A stretch of DNA of 43,888 nt. It comes from an uncultured Pseudoflavonifractor sp. (lineage in GTDB: Bacteria; Bacillota; Clostridia; Oscillospirales; Oscillospiraceae). The position numbers were made by a program, and so were the translations under genes. This document shows, in pieces, positions 25,871-33,365 of the stretch (its first letter is position 1; every line of letters begins with the position of its first letter). The stretch spans positions 1-43,888 of the forward strand of contig CANPTT010000017.1 in the NCBI GenBank assembly GCA_947577065.1, read 5' to 3'. The notes below the pieces were generated by a model. That model worked only from the letters and a program-made list of their open reading frames with translations. It was not told the origin of the DNA and did not search any database.

Positions 25871-25893
25871 TAAATAGGAATTATTACTATTTA
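25871..25893 (+). promoter_or_regulatory. Inverted repeat in the rubrerythrin leader, candidate operator
   Basis: TAAATAG (25871-25877), 9-nt spacer, CTATTTA (25887-25893), at the predicted transcript start. Position and AT-rich two-fold symmetry suggest a repressor site (PerR or Fur-like), but it does not match a known box exactly. Confidence 0.45.
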
Positions 25894-25925
25894 ATATTCC
25901 CACATCATAAAAGGAGGATCTGACT

Positions 25926-26462
25926 ATGTCCAAGTACGCTGGAACCAAGACCGAGAAGAATCTGGAAGCCGCCTTTGCTGGGGAATCCCAGGCCCGGAAC
26001 AAGTATACCTATTTCGCCTCCAAAGCCAAGAAGGAAGGGTTTGAGCAGATCGCCGCCCTGTTCCTCAAGACTGCCGACAACGAGAAAGAACACGCCAAGA
26101 TGTGGTTCAAGGAGCTGGAGGGCATTGGCGACACTGCTCAGAACCTGGCCGCCGCCGCTGACGGCGAGAACTATGAGTGGACCGACATGTATGAGGAGTT
26201 TGCCAAGACCGCCGAGGCCGAGGGTTTCCCCGAGCTGGCCCAAAAATTCCGTCTGGTGGCCGCTATCGAGAAGCACCATGAGGAGCGTTACCGTGCCCTC
26301 CTCAAGAACATAGAGATGGCAGAGGTCTTTGCCAAGAGCGAGGTAAAGGTCTGGGAATGCCGGAACTGCGGTCATATCGTGGTGGGCACCAAGGCCCCCG
26401 AAGTCTGCCCCACCTGCAGCCATCCTCAAAGCTATTTTGAGGTCCATGCGGAGAACTATTGA
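25926..26462 (+). CDS. rbr: Rubrerythrin
   Basis: 178-residue non-haem iron protein that reduces hydrogen peroxide in anaerobes, taking electrons from rubredoxin or an NAD(P)H partner. The di-iron four-helix domain (about 1-135) carries Glu20 ([10 protein letters not shown]), Glu53 and His56 (NEKEH), and a later helix with EKHHEERY. The C-terminal rubredoxin domain has CRNC (145-148) and CPTC (161-164). All ligands are present. It is monocistronic with a strong SD (AAAAGGAGG) and terminator. The inverted repeat in its leader suggests stress-responsive control. Confidence 0.97.
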   Translation: MSKYAGTKTEKNLEAAFAGESQARNKYTYFASKAKKEGFEQIAALFLKTADNEKEHAKMWFKELEGIGDTAQNLAAAADGENYEWTDMYEEFAKTAEAEGFPELAQKFRLVAAIEKHHEERYRALLKNIEMAEVFAKSEVKVWECRNCGHIVVGTKAPEVCPTCSHPQSYFEVHAENY

Positions 26463-26474
26463 TACGATAAAACA

Positions 26475-26515
26475 GATTGGGGCCGCCCCTTCTCCGGCGG
26501 CCCCAATCTTCATTT
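26475..26515. terminator. Terminator of rubrerythrin, also facing the DUF5655 gene
   Basis: 13-bp GC-rich stem (26475-26487 with 26496-26508), 8-nt loop, T-rich tail on the + strand. Confidence 0.9.
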
Positions 26516-26878
26516 TCTTTTCTCAAAAGCAAATCGGCAGGCTTCCTCCACCCATCCCATCAACTGTTCATCGATCTCCTCAGGAGAGACGATAGGAATG
26601 TGGTGGGTCCACCTCCCCGGATAGGGCTCCACCGCGACGGCAACACGGGGGGACCTCTCCCGACGGCCCAGTCCCAGCGTCACCAGGATCCCACTCTCCC
26701 CCTTCCGCCGTGACCGGGACACACAGGCAAACACCCTGGGCGCAGCATAGGTAATCTGGGTCTTCTGTACCCGAATCGTCACCTGCCCCAGCCGGTTCTT
26801 CAACGCCTCATCAAAGGCGGCATAGAGCGGTATTGACTGCGGACAGTCGTTAAAAAACAGCAGCGCGTCTCCGGTCAT
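26510..26878 (-). CDS. DUF5655 domain protein
   Basis: 122-residue soluble protein matching the DUF5655 pattern: an FDEALKNRLGQVTIRVQKTQ helix-strand start, a strand ITYAAPRVFACVS, and a C-terminal RWTHHIPIVSPEEIDEQLMG. The domain is widespread and of unknown activity, sometimes fused to DUF4287; it may bind a small molecule. Start ATG with SD GGGGGAGAGGAG. Convergent with rubrerythrin, with only the terminator between. Confidence 0.8.
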   Translation of the reverse strand: MTGDALLFFNDCPQSIPLYAAFDEALKNRLGQVTIRVQKTQITYAAPRVFACVSRSRRKGESGILVTLGLGRRERSPRVAVAVEPYPGRWTHHIPIVSPEEIDEQLMGWVEEACRFAFEKRK

Positions 26879-27002
26879 GCTCCTCTCCCCCGCTTCTCCA
26901 CAATTTTTTCGTTTTTTATTGTACCACAGCCCTCCATCCCACGCAACTCGACTTTCGCCGTCCTATCTTCCCGCATGAAGAAACGTTTTTTTGAAAAACC
27001 TC

Positions 27003-27031
27003 TTTACAGGTTGAGGAAATGTTGCTATAAT
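27003..27031 (+). promoter_or_regulatory. Promoter of the tRNA-Ala locus
   Basis: TTTACA (27003-27008), 17-nt spacer, TATAAT (27026-27031). It lies upstream of both the tRNA-like element and tRNA-Ala; no second promoter is visible between them. Confidence 0.75.
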
Positions 27032-27081
27032 AGCAGGGCGCTGCTGAAGTCGCCAAGGTTATGAGATCCTTTTCTTGATTT

Positions 27082-27133
27082 GGGCCTGTGGCTCAGCTGG
27101 GAGCACAAGTTAGTCTCTTGACAGGCCCTTTTT
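27082..27133 (+). pseudogene. T-armless tRNA-like element ending in a T-run
   Basis: Begins like a tRNA. A 7-bp acceptor stem GGGCCTG (27082-27088) pairs with CAGGCCC (27122-27128). T8 and G9 follow, then a 4-bp D-stem GCTC (27091-27094) with GAGC (27101-27104). A 4-bp arm with a 7-nt loop comes next: CAAG, TTAGTCT, CTTG (27106-27120). There is no T-arm, variable loop or CCA; TTTTT follows at once. It could be a deleted tRNA pseudogene, an intrinsic terminator, or a stable small RNA. Its position 26 nt before tRNA-Ala on the same transcript is notable. Confidence 0.6.
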
Positions 27134-27159
27134 CCTTCCTCAAAATTTCATATCCATTC

Positions 27160-27235
27160 GGGCGGTTAGCTCAGCTGGGAGAGCGCAGCGTTCGCAACGC
27201 TGAGGTCGTGGGTTCGATCCCCATACCGTCCACCA
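27160..27235 (+). tRNA. tRNA-Ala(CGC)
   Basis: 76 nt including encoded CCA. Acceptor GGGCGGT/ACCGTCC contains the G3-U70 pair that marks tRNA-Ala. D-arm GCTC/GAGC, anticodon stem CAGCG/CGCTG with loop TTCGCAA (anticodon CGC, reading GCG), T-arm GTGGG-TTCGATC-CCCAT. Terminator hairpin directly downstream. Confidence 0.96.
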
Positions 27236-27239
27236 CTTA

Positions 27240-27275
27240 TGAGACAGACGGCTTACACCGCCTGTCTCATTGTTT
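27240..27275 (+). terminator. Terminator of tRNA-Ala, overlapping the recombinase 3' end
   Basis: 12-bp stem (27240-27251 with 27258-27269, one mismatch) then TTGTTT. The minus-strand recombinase stop codon (27253-27255) lies in its loop. Confidence 0.75.
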
Positions 27276-28938
27276 CTGTCAGAGCCAAGGACATCGGCTC
27301 CCTAGATTGCTTTTCTTCCTCTGTCTCCGGCTCAAGATAGATCCCTTGGAACTCCGCAAAGGACACATTGAAGGTAATGTCGATTTCATAGTCCCGCTTG
27401 ACAGATACAGATTTCACAAATTGCGCCACTATCATTTTCTTGGCCTCAAAGGTGCAGTTATCGTACATATCAGCCCAGCTCACCAGTTGGGTGTACTCCT
27501 GACGTACTCTTTCGGCGCTGTTGGAGAGGACTTGCAACTCCTCCCTCCCCTTTTGTATCTGCTGTTCCAAGTCTGCAATTTGGACTTCGGTTTCTTCCAC
27601 CAGGCTATTGAGCAGGTCGGCATTAAGACGACTGGTACCCTGTACTACCTTTATCGTTTCAGCTCGTAGGTCTTGGTACTCCCGCTCTTTTTGGCGACGT
27701 TGCTCCATCAGCATATTGAGCCGGGACTTGGCAAGGGTGGTTTCCCGCTGTGTCTCTCGCTCTATGAGGACTTGGGGTGGAGCTTGGCGTATGCGCTCAA
27801 ACTGGATAGGGATAATTTGGTCGATCAGCCTATCCAGCTTATCTAACCCATAGCCCGATTGCCCATCACACTCGCCGGGATTCCGCACGTTGTAATGGCA
27901 TTGATACCTGGCCCTTGTCTCTCGGTGAATCGTGCCATCCGCCCTCACCCGCTTTCTTCCATATGTGGTGAGGGTCAACTTATTTCCGCAATGCCCGCAA
28001 TAGACTTTTCCAACCAGCAAGGAGCGGCCTTTGGTGTTAAGCGGTACATCATTATGGTGTCTGACACGTTGGGCCATAATGACTTGCGCCCGGTCAAAGG
28101 TCTCTTGGTCGATGATTTGAAGCTCTGGAATGACCTCCGATCGAGAATCACCATTATGTATCACGCCGGTATATATGGCGTTCTTAATGATACGGTTGAT
28201 ACTGGTGGTGGCGATGTTACGTCCCTTCTTGTTTCTTATGCCCTGCTCGGTCAGGTAGCGGCAAAGACGCTGGGCACCGCAGCCCTCGTTGACGTACTTT
28301 TGAAAAATCAGCTTGATGATCTCGGCCTCGTCCTGTTCCACCGCAAGGTCATATACCGCTTTATTTCGCTTATTGGTGCGGCCCTTTTGCTCCAGACGGT
28401 AGCCATAAGGGACGCCACCACCAGTAAAGTGGCCCTCCTGGGTCAACTGCTCCATGCAGGTCTTGGTGCGGATAGAGGTCTTGATACTCTCCCCGGAGGC
28501 TTGCCAGTAACGGATGTAGTTTAAGAGCTTGTCAACATGAGTATCAAACCGCTGTTGGCCTTCCACGGCGCTCCAGACCTCGATCCCATTCTGGACAAAC
28601 CACTCGACTACAAAGGGAGTTTCATCATCCTTACGGCCCAGGCGGTCAAACATGAACACCAGCAGAATGTTGAACTCACCATTTAGGGCCATGCGTTGAA
28701 GCTCTTGAATGGCGTCCCGGTCTTTGGCAGACACCTTAAAGCCGGAAATGCCTTTTTCGCAAAACTCCCGGACAATTTTCCATCCGTCCTGTCTCCCGGA
28801 GAACTCCCGGCAAACCTGCCGTTGCATAGGAATATCGTCTTTTTCCACTTGCCCTATGGTAGAAACACGGTATAGACAGCAAACTCTTTTGATTACGCCA
28901 GTAATCGTTTTTACTGTTTGGATTATTTGGGTGGCCAT
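27253..28938 (-). CDS. Large serine recombinase
   Basis: 561-residue site-specific recombinase of the resolvase/invertase superfamily. The catalytic domain has the nucleophile Ser26 in LYRVSTIGQ and an MFDRLGRKDDE helix (96-106). A Recombinase domain follows (about 175-290, GGGVPYGYRLE). A zinc ribbon has CGHC (314-317) with Cys347 and Cys357, then a long coiled coil (about 380-490) and a C-terminal tail. Such enzymes integrate and excise transposons or phages through a 2-bp core. Start ATG 28938 follows GTGAGGT. It runs towards tRNA-Ala and stops 17 nt from it. Composition is more AT-rich than the neighbouring core genes. Only a fragment of one other mobile-element gene remains upstream. Confidence 0.92.
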   Translation of the reverse strand: MATQIIQTVKTITGVIKRVCCLYRVSTIGQVEKDDIPMQRQVCREFSGRQDGWKIVREFCEKGISGFKVSAKDRDAIQELQRMALNGEFNILLVFMFDRLGRKDDETPFVVEWFVQNGIEVWSAVEGQQRFDTHVDKLLNYIRYWQASGESIKTSIRTKTCMEQLTQEGHFTGGGVPYGYRLEQKGRTNKRNKAVYDLAVEQDEAEIIKLIFQKYVNEGCGAQRLCRYLTEQGIRNKKGRNIATTSINRIIKNAIYTGVIHNGDSRSEVIPELQIIDQETFDRAQVIMAQRVRHHNDVPLNTKGRSLLVGKVYCGHCGNKLTLTTYGRKRVRADGTIHRETRARYQCHYNVRNPGECDGQSGYGLDKLDRLIDQIIPIQFERIRQAPPQVLIERETQRETTLAKSRLNMLMEQRRQKEREYQDLRAETIKVVQGTSRLNADLLNSLVEETEVQIADLEQQIQKGREELQVLSNSAERVRQEYTQLVSWADMYDNCTFEAKKMIVAQFVKSVSVKRDYEIDITFNVSFAEFQGIYLEPETEEEKQSREPMSLALTETMRQAV

Positions 28939-28999
28939 GTATATACCTCACTTTCCAGACTGCGGTATAGGGACATAGCCTCCCTTTATGTTTCTCTAT

Positions 29000-29311
29000 T
29001 TACTTTTCAAGGCACCTCTCTACACCATCCACGTTGCCGAGTTGGGAGAGGGCCACGGCCACGATCTCATTGTCCGCGGCGGAAACGCCATAGAGCAGGG
29101 CAAGCCATAGGTCGTTGTTCTCCGGGGCCTGAAGCTCAGCAAGCAGGGTCCTTTGATCCGGGGTAAAGCCGTAGCTTTCGGCGGCCTCCACCGCCGTCTG
29201 GCCTGTCACGATGATGTGCAGGATGTACTCCGTCCAGCTATCATCCACGTCGTCGTCCGGGTCGCTGTCGTCATGTTCTATGCTCTCCACCCAGGGCGTA
29301 ACGGTAGTCAT
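29000..29311 (-). pseudogene. Truncated CHAP-type mobile-element protein gene
   Basis: The frame starting at ATG 29311 (MTTVTPWVESIE) contains ESYGFTPDQRTLLAELQAPE and LLYGVSAADNEIVAVALSQL. This looks like the region just before the CHAP peptidase domain of conjugative-transposon proteins related to CD1107. The catalytic CHAP domain is absent: after QLGN the frame runs VDGVERCLEK and stops. Upstream residues in the same frame (to about 29485) do not look like the family's coiled N-terminus and overlap the creatininase terminator. I read it as a remnant of an integrated element. The family link is by memory and not checked. Confidence 0.6.
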
Positions 29312-29415
29312 ATCCCAGTAGACCGCCCGCAGGCGGGCTTTGTGCCCGGCAAGGGGGAGAACGCCGCCAGTACGCCCTTTGAGACCCTCTGGGGCATGTT
29401 CGCCTTTGTCAAGCG

Positions 29416-29460
29416 AAGGCAAAGAAGGACCATCCTGGAGAAAGGATGGTCCTTTGCCTT
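29416..29460 (-). terminator. Terminator of the ribU-creatininase operon
   Basis: Long hairpin: core stem 29427-29435 with 29444-29452, extended outward by AAGGCAAAG/CTTTGCCTT with a 3-nt bulge. T-rich (TTCTTT) on the minus strand after the core. Confidence 0.7.
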
Positions 29461-29478
29461 TGGTTTTCTCTTCCCCGC

Positions 29479-30264
29479 TCACCAATCCCGGATCTCCAAA
29501 AGGGGCGGGACCAACTCCCTGGCACTGACACGTAGAATGATCTCCCCTTTTTCCGCCGTGGCTCCGCTGGGATCGCCGCCAATACCGATGGGCTGGCCCT
29601 CCTTGGTGGAAAAATCTTTCCCCATCCAGTTGAGAGCGTGATCCCCGGAAAAGCGGACCGCCTTCTTTCCCTCATAGGCAGTCTTATATCCCGCCTGGGC
29701 ATATTCCAGCTTGACCGTCTCCGGGGCGATCGCCATGACCATAGAGGTCTCCATCTCTCCGCCATGAAAATCAAAGGAATTCCCGGCAGAGACCGTTCTC
29801 TGTACCTCGGGATGAAAGAAAGCCCCCGAGGACAGGACAAAGGGCAGGACGTCCAGATCGTACCGCAGCTGCCGGGCCAAGGTGTCTACCACCGGACGGT
29901 TTCCCCCATGGCAAATCAAAAACACAAACTTCCGGAAACCGTGATGGGCGATGCTCTCCACAATCTCATAGAGCATTTTATAGTAGGTATCCGGCTTAAA
30001 GGTGACCGAGCCACAGAAATCCATATGCTCTACGCTCAGCCCTACCGGGATCACGGGGAAAAAGAGCATGGGAAAATCAGGATCCACCTGGTCCATCTCC
30101 TCCTTGATATATCGGGGCATGGCAGATGCGATCATCATATCTGTTCCCAGGGGAGCTTGGCTCCCGTGCTGCTCAGTCGCCCCCAGAGGGATCATAACGA
30201 TAGTCTTCTCTTTGTCTACCCACTCCATCTCCAGCCGTGTCAGGTCGATATAATTCCGGATCAT
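29479..30264 (-). CDS. Creatininase-family amidohydrolase in an FMN-riboswitch operon
   Basis: 261-residue metal-dependent amidohydrolase. Family motifs: LGATEQHGSQAPLGTD with Glu31, His33 and Asp42 as metal ligands; ICHGGNRP (117-124); HGGEMETS with Glu170. The superfamily includes creatininase, the mycofactocin peptidase MftE and archaeal ArfB, which removes a formyl group from a pyrimidine intermediate of flavin/F420 synthesis. The gene starts 13 nt after ribU (SD GGGAGG) with no terminator between, so the FMN riboswitch should control both. That context suggests a flavin- or pyrimidine-related amide substrate rather than creatinine. The exact reaction is unknown. Confidence 0.85.
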   Translation of the reverse strand: MIRNYIDLTRLEMEWVDKEKTIVMIPLGATEQHGSQAPLGTDMMIASAMPRYIKEEMDQVDPDFPMLFFPVIPVGLSVEHMDFCGSVTFKPDTYYKMLYEIVESIAHHGFRKFVFLICHGGNRPVVDTLARQLRYDLDVLPFVLSSGAFFHPEVQRTVSAGNSFDFHGGEMETSMVMAIAPETVKLEYAQAGYKTAYEGKKAVRFSGDHALNWMGKDFSTKEGQPIGIGGDPSGATAEKGEIILRVSARELVPPLLEIRDW

Positions 30265-30277
30265 AGAAATTCCTCCC

Positions 30278-30901
30278 TCATCCGTTCTGTGCTTGCAGCT
30301 TCCGAAGGGACGCCACCGAGAGGATCAGCCGGTGGTAGAGCACATGGGCAATGACATAGTTCAGCGTGAATTTCAGCAAATTGAACGGGATCGTCGCCAG
30401 GATGATAAAGCCGGTAAGATCCTCAATGGCCGGGTTGGCGGCAGAGACCATCCGCACCACCTCCTCCAGGGGCAGGCCATAGGAGGCCGCATAGAGCGGC
30501 AGAGTAATAAAGGCATTGCAGAAACAGCTCCACACGATCCGGATCACTCCGCTGATTGCCAAGGTGAGGGCGGTCCCTTTCTTGGAAAGGCCAGTTTTCT
30601 TTGAGAGTAGCCAGATGGGCAGGATAAACAGGGCTGTGCCGATCAGGTTGGCAAATTCTCCCACAAAATTGGAGTTGGTCCCCACCGTCGCCACTTTGAT
30701 CAGGATCTTTACGATCTCCACAGCAAAGCCAGAGGCGGGTCCCATGGCAAAAAGGGCGATCACCGGGGGCACATCGCTGAAATCCACCTTGTAAAACACA
30801 GGCATCAGGGGTACTGAGAATTCCAGCGACATAAGCACCCCTGCCACTGCCGCCAAAAGGGCGGTATAGGCCAGCTTCTGAACGGTCCATTTCTTTTCCA
30901 T
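30278..30901 (-). CDS. ribU: Riboflavin ECF transporter S component
   Basis: 207-residue membrane protein with about six hydrophobic helices that binds riboflavin and, with the shared EcfAA'T module, imports it. Family features: N-terminal VQKLAYTALLAAVAGVLMSL, then VFYKVDFSDVPPVIALFAMG and a GPASGFAVEIVKILIK stretch typical of RibU. I start at ATG 30901 (MEKKW), preceded by SD GGGAGG; the longer frame adds 12 residues inside the leader. Placed behind an FMN riboswitch with terminator, so expression should fall when FMN is plentiful. No ecfAA'T genes are in the window. Confidence 0.95.
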   Translation of the reverse strand: MEKKWTVQKLAYTALLAAVAGVLMSLEFSVPLMPVFYKVDFSDVPPVIALFAMGPASGFAVEIVKILIKVATVGTNSNFVGEFANLIGTALFILPIWLLSKKTGLSKKGTALTLAISGVIRIVWSCFCNAFITLPLYAASYGLPLEEVVRMVSAANPAIEDLTGFIILATIPFNLLKFTLNYVIAHVLYHRLILSVASLRKLQAQNG

Positions 30902-30963
30902 TTTTCGTTCCTCCCAGCTTGATAAAGTACGGGCCAAGGCCCTGGCAGATACAAGCTCTTTGG

Positions 30964-30995
30964 AAAGAAAAACCCCGAAGCGAAACCGCTTCAGG
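30964..30995 (-). terminator. Riboswitch-linked terminator before ribU
   Basis: Minus strand: 9-bp stem (30987-30995 with 30974-30982), 4-nt loop, then GTTTTTC. It sits between the FMN aptamer and ribU, so it is probably the regulated attenuator. Confidence 0.8.
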
Positions 30996-31038
30996 GCGAC
31001 ACCTCGGGCATACCGGCCCCAAGGGCCCGTATGCTCCG

Positions 31039-31153
31039 TTCTTCTCTCATCCAGACTATACTGTCGGTCCCGGGATCACACCGGGTCGGCCCTGCTCATC
31101 ACAGGGTTCGCGGACTATACCGCCGGTAGGGATTCTCACCCTGCCCCGAAGAA
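31039..31153 (-). promoter_or_regulatory. FMN riboswitch (RFN element)
   Basis: The minus strand carries the RFN core in order: GGGGCAGGGTGAGAATCCC, CCGGCGGTATAGTCC, GCGAACCC, a GATGAGCAGGGCCGA-type segment, CCGGTG..GATCCCGG, ACCGACAGTATAGTCTGGAT and GAGAGAAGAA. Closing helix P1 pairs 31148-31153 with 31039-31044. It controls ribU and the creatininase-family gene. Confidence 0.96.
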
Positions 31154-31277
31154 CTTATTCTGTTGTTTTTATTATAGTCTTGAGATAAGGTCCTGTCAAG
31201 TGTCTTCCGCCCCGTCAAACCCAACCTCCCCTATTCCCAAAATTTACACCCAGTTCACACTCTTTCCTGCTTTTGGG

Positions 31278-31306
31278 TTGCTAATTCCCAGTTTTCAGAC
31301 TATAAT
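31278..31306 (+). promoter_or_regulatory. Promoter of the 573-aa membrane protein gene
   Basis: TTGCTA (31278-31283), 17-nt spacer, TATAAT (31301-31306). Confidence 0.75.
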
Positions 31307-31340
31307 ACTTTTTATCATGAAAAGCAAAGGAGTGGTTACT

Positions 31341-33062
31341 TTGAACAAGGAAACCACCAGCGGCTCCAAAAGGCCCCACGGAAAAGTACGCGTCACTCTC
31401 ATCAGCCTTTTGGTCACCCTAGCGGCAGGGCTGGTATTTTTCTACGTCTCCCTCCCCGCCATTAACCTTCAGTCTCCCGATTTTTACAGCTTCCTTTTTC
31501 TGCTGTGTGTGGTCTATGTCGTCTGCACCATGTTTATCTCCGGCTTCCGTCCAAGGGAGGCGTCCTCCTCCAGGACCACAGGACCGGATGGCAAGGCGGT
31601 CACAGCCCATTACAGTGGTCTGGGCGAATATTTTCGCTTTATCAAGGCCCGGTGTCTTCCGGTGGGCATCCTGATGGTGGTACTGGCCCTGGTAGCCCTG
31701 GTGGGCGAGGTGATCTCCATGCCCATTTTCCGGGCCAGCGATTACCGGGAGCTTCTCCAAGTGGAAAACGGCGACTTTGCCACTGACATCGCTGAGATCT
31801 CCTTTAATGAGATCCCCACTCTGGACCGGGACTCCGCCCAATTTCTGGGCGACCGGCAGATGGGCACTCTCAGCGATATGGTAAGTCAGTTTGAGTACTC
31901 CGACGACTCCACCCAGATCAACTTTCAGGGACGGCCTGTCCGGGTAGCCCCCATCGCCTACGCCGACATCATCAAATGGTTCACCAACCGCTCCCAAGGT
32001 CTTCCCGCCTATGTTACGGTGGACATGGTGACCCAAGAGGCCACCGTGACCCGGCTCAATGAGGGAATGAAATATTCCTTTTCCGAGCCCCTGAACCGCA
32101 ACATTATGCGGCATCTACGTTTCCACTTTCCCACTATGATGTTCTCCACCCCGGAATTTGAGATCGACGAGCTGGGGCATCCCTGGTGGATTGCCCCCCG
32201 TGTGGTCAAGACCATCGGGCTGTTTGGGGGAGTGGATATCCACGGAGCCGTGCTGGTGGACGCCGTGACCGGAGAATGCACCTACCACGAAGAGGTCCCC
32301 ACCTGGGTGGACACCCTCTATGTGCCCGACCTCATCATGCAGCAGTATGACTATCATGGCACTCTGGTCCATGGATTCATCAACTCCATCTTCGGCCAGC
32401 GGGATGTGACCCAAACTACCAGCGGCTACAACTATATCGCGCTTAACGACGACGTATACGCTTACACCGGCGTTACCTCCGCCAATGCAGACCAATCCAA
32501 CCTTGGCTTCCTGCTCACCAACCAGCGGACCAAGGAAACCAAGTTCTACACTGCTCCCGGCGCCACCGAGGAAGCCGCACAATATTCCGCCATGGGCGTA
32601 GTCCAGGACCTGGGGTATGTGGCAACCTTTCCCCTGCTTCTCAATATTGCCGGAGAACCCACCTATTTTATCCCCCTGAAGGACGCCACCAATCTGGTAA
32701 AGATGTATGCCATGGTCAATGTGGCCCAATACCAGTTGGTGGCCACAGGGGCCACCGTCTCCGCCTGTGAACAGAGCTATATCCAAATGTTGGCGGAAAA
32801 GGGCATCACCTTGCCGGAAGAATTGCCCCAGACTTCTGTCAGCGGCGTCATTGCAGAGCTCCACTCAGCGGTGCTGGACGGCAACTCCTATGTCTTTGTC
32901 CGGCTGGAGGGTGGAAATATCTTTTACTCCATTTCCGCCGCCGAAAACAACGTGGCGGTCATCCTCAATGTGGGAGACACCGTGACCATCGGCCACGCGG
33001 TTCCGACAGAGGGCTCTGATATCCTTACCGGATATAGTCTTGTCCGAGATAAACGGGCATAA
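31341..33062 (+). CDS. Conserved membrane protein of unknown function, 573 aa
   Basis: Two hydrophobic helices lie near the N-terminus (about 18-38 and 50-67) and a third near 115-135. After these comes a large, probably extracytoplasmic domain (about 140-573) rich in beta-type sequence. Inside it are FSEPLNRNIMRHLRFHFPTM, a HGAVLVDAVTGECTYHE segment resembling the PepSY/propeptide style, and a C-terminal small barrel-like part (VSGVIAELHSAVLDGNSYVF). I do not recognise a named family. The start is TTG 31341, with SD AAAGGAG 8 nt upstream. ATG 31317 is in frame but lies upstream of that SD, within about 5 nt of the predicted transcript start. Monocistronic. Confidence 0.75.
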   Translation: MNKETTSGSKRPHGKVRVTLISLLVTLAAGLVFFYVSLPAINLQSPDFYSFLFLLCVVYVVCTMFISGFRPREASSSRTTGPDGKAVTAHYSGLGEYFRFIKARCLPVGILMVVLALVALVGEVISMPIFRASDYRELLQVENGDFATDIAEISFNEIPTLDRDSAQFLGDRQMGTLSDMVSQFEYSDDSTQINFQGRPVRVAPIAYADIIKWFTNRSQGLPAYVTVDMVTQEATVTRLNEGMKYSFSEPLNRNIMRHLRFHFPTMMFSTPEFEIDELGHPWWIAPRVVKTIGLFGGVDIHGAVLVDAVTGECTYHEEVPTWVDTLYVPDLIMQQYDYHGTLVHGFINSIFGQRDVTQTTSGYNYIALNDDVYAYTGVTSANADQSNLGFLLTNQRTKETKFYTAPGATEEAAQYSAMGVVQDLGYVATFPLLLNIAGEPTYFIPLKDATNLVKMYAMVNVAQYQLVATGATVSACEQSYIQMLAEKGITLPEELPQTSVSGVIAELHSAVLDGNSYVFVRLEGGNIFYSISAAENNVAVILNVGDTVTIGHAVPTEGSDILTGYSLVRDKRA

Positions 33063-33075
33063 GCGACTAAAAAGC

Positions 33076-33107
33076 AAAGGGCGGGACCCATAGGTCCCGC
33101 CCTTTTT
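33076..33107. terminator. Terminator after the 573-aa gene
   Basis: Perfect 13-bp stem (33076-33088 with 33093-33105), 4-nt loop, T-run. A weaker reverse tail faces the YjcZ-like gene. Confidence 0.9.
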
Positions 33108-33129
33108 ATGTTTATCTTCGGTATCAGGC

Positions 33130-33270
33130 TCAGCAGCCGCAGTTGTTGTTGCAGCCGCACCCGCAGCCGCCCCAATTACCGCCGCCACAGCAGCAGATGA
33201 GGACGATGATGATCAGAATGATCCAGCAGCAACCGCCGCCCCAGCTGCCACAACCGTTATTGCAGCACAT
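33130..33270 (-). CDS. Gly/Cys-rich small membrane peptide, YjcZ-like
   Basis: 46 residues starting MCCNNGCGSWGGGCCW, one hydrophobic segment (IILIIIVLICCC, about 17-28), then a Gly/Cys/Asn-rich tail (GGGNWGGCGCGCNNNCGC). The layout recalls YjcZ-type sporulation peptides of Firmicutes, though with far more cysteine. ATG 33270 has SD GGGAGGT 7 nt upstream. Cysteines could be cross-linked or bind metal. It could also be an unrelated low-complexity peptide. Confidence 0.65.
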   Translation of the reverse strand: MCCNNGCGSWGGGCCWIILIIIVLICCCGGGNWGGCGCGCNNNCGC

Positions 33271-33293
33271 AGAAGTACCTCCCAAAAGAGAAT

Positions 33294-33328
33294 TTGAAGT
33301 CCGGCTTTCCATTTCTGGCCGGCTTCAA
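33294..33328 (-). terminator. Hairpin between trmB and the YjcZ-like gene
   Basis: Inverted repeat: 33294-33305 with 33318-33328, 11 bp and one bulged base, followed on the minus strand by ATTCTCTTTT. It probably ends trmB and doubles as the leader of the small gene. Confidence 0.6.
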
Positions 33329-33365
33329 TCCATCTTATGCGAGAGCTGCGGCTTGGTGCGTCTTT

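Noticed and set aside
30960-31340. Extension of the 573-aa membrane protein into the FMN riboswitch
   Set aside because: The upstream frame is antisense to the riboswitch and lies before the promoter.
33130-33270. A CRISPR or tandem DNA repeat suggested by the GGC/TGC-rich tract
   Set aside because: No regularly spaced repeats; the pattern comes from Gly and Cys codons. No CRISPR array was seen anywhere in the window.
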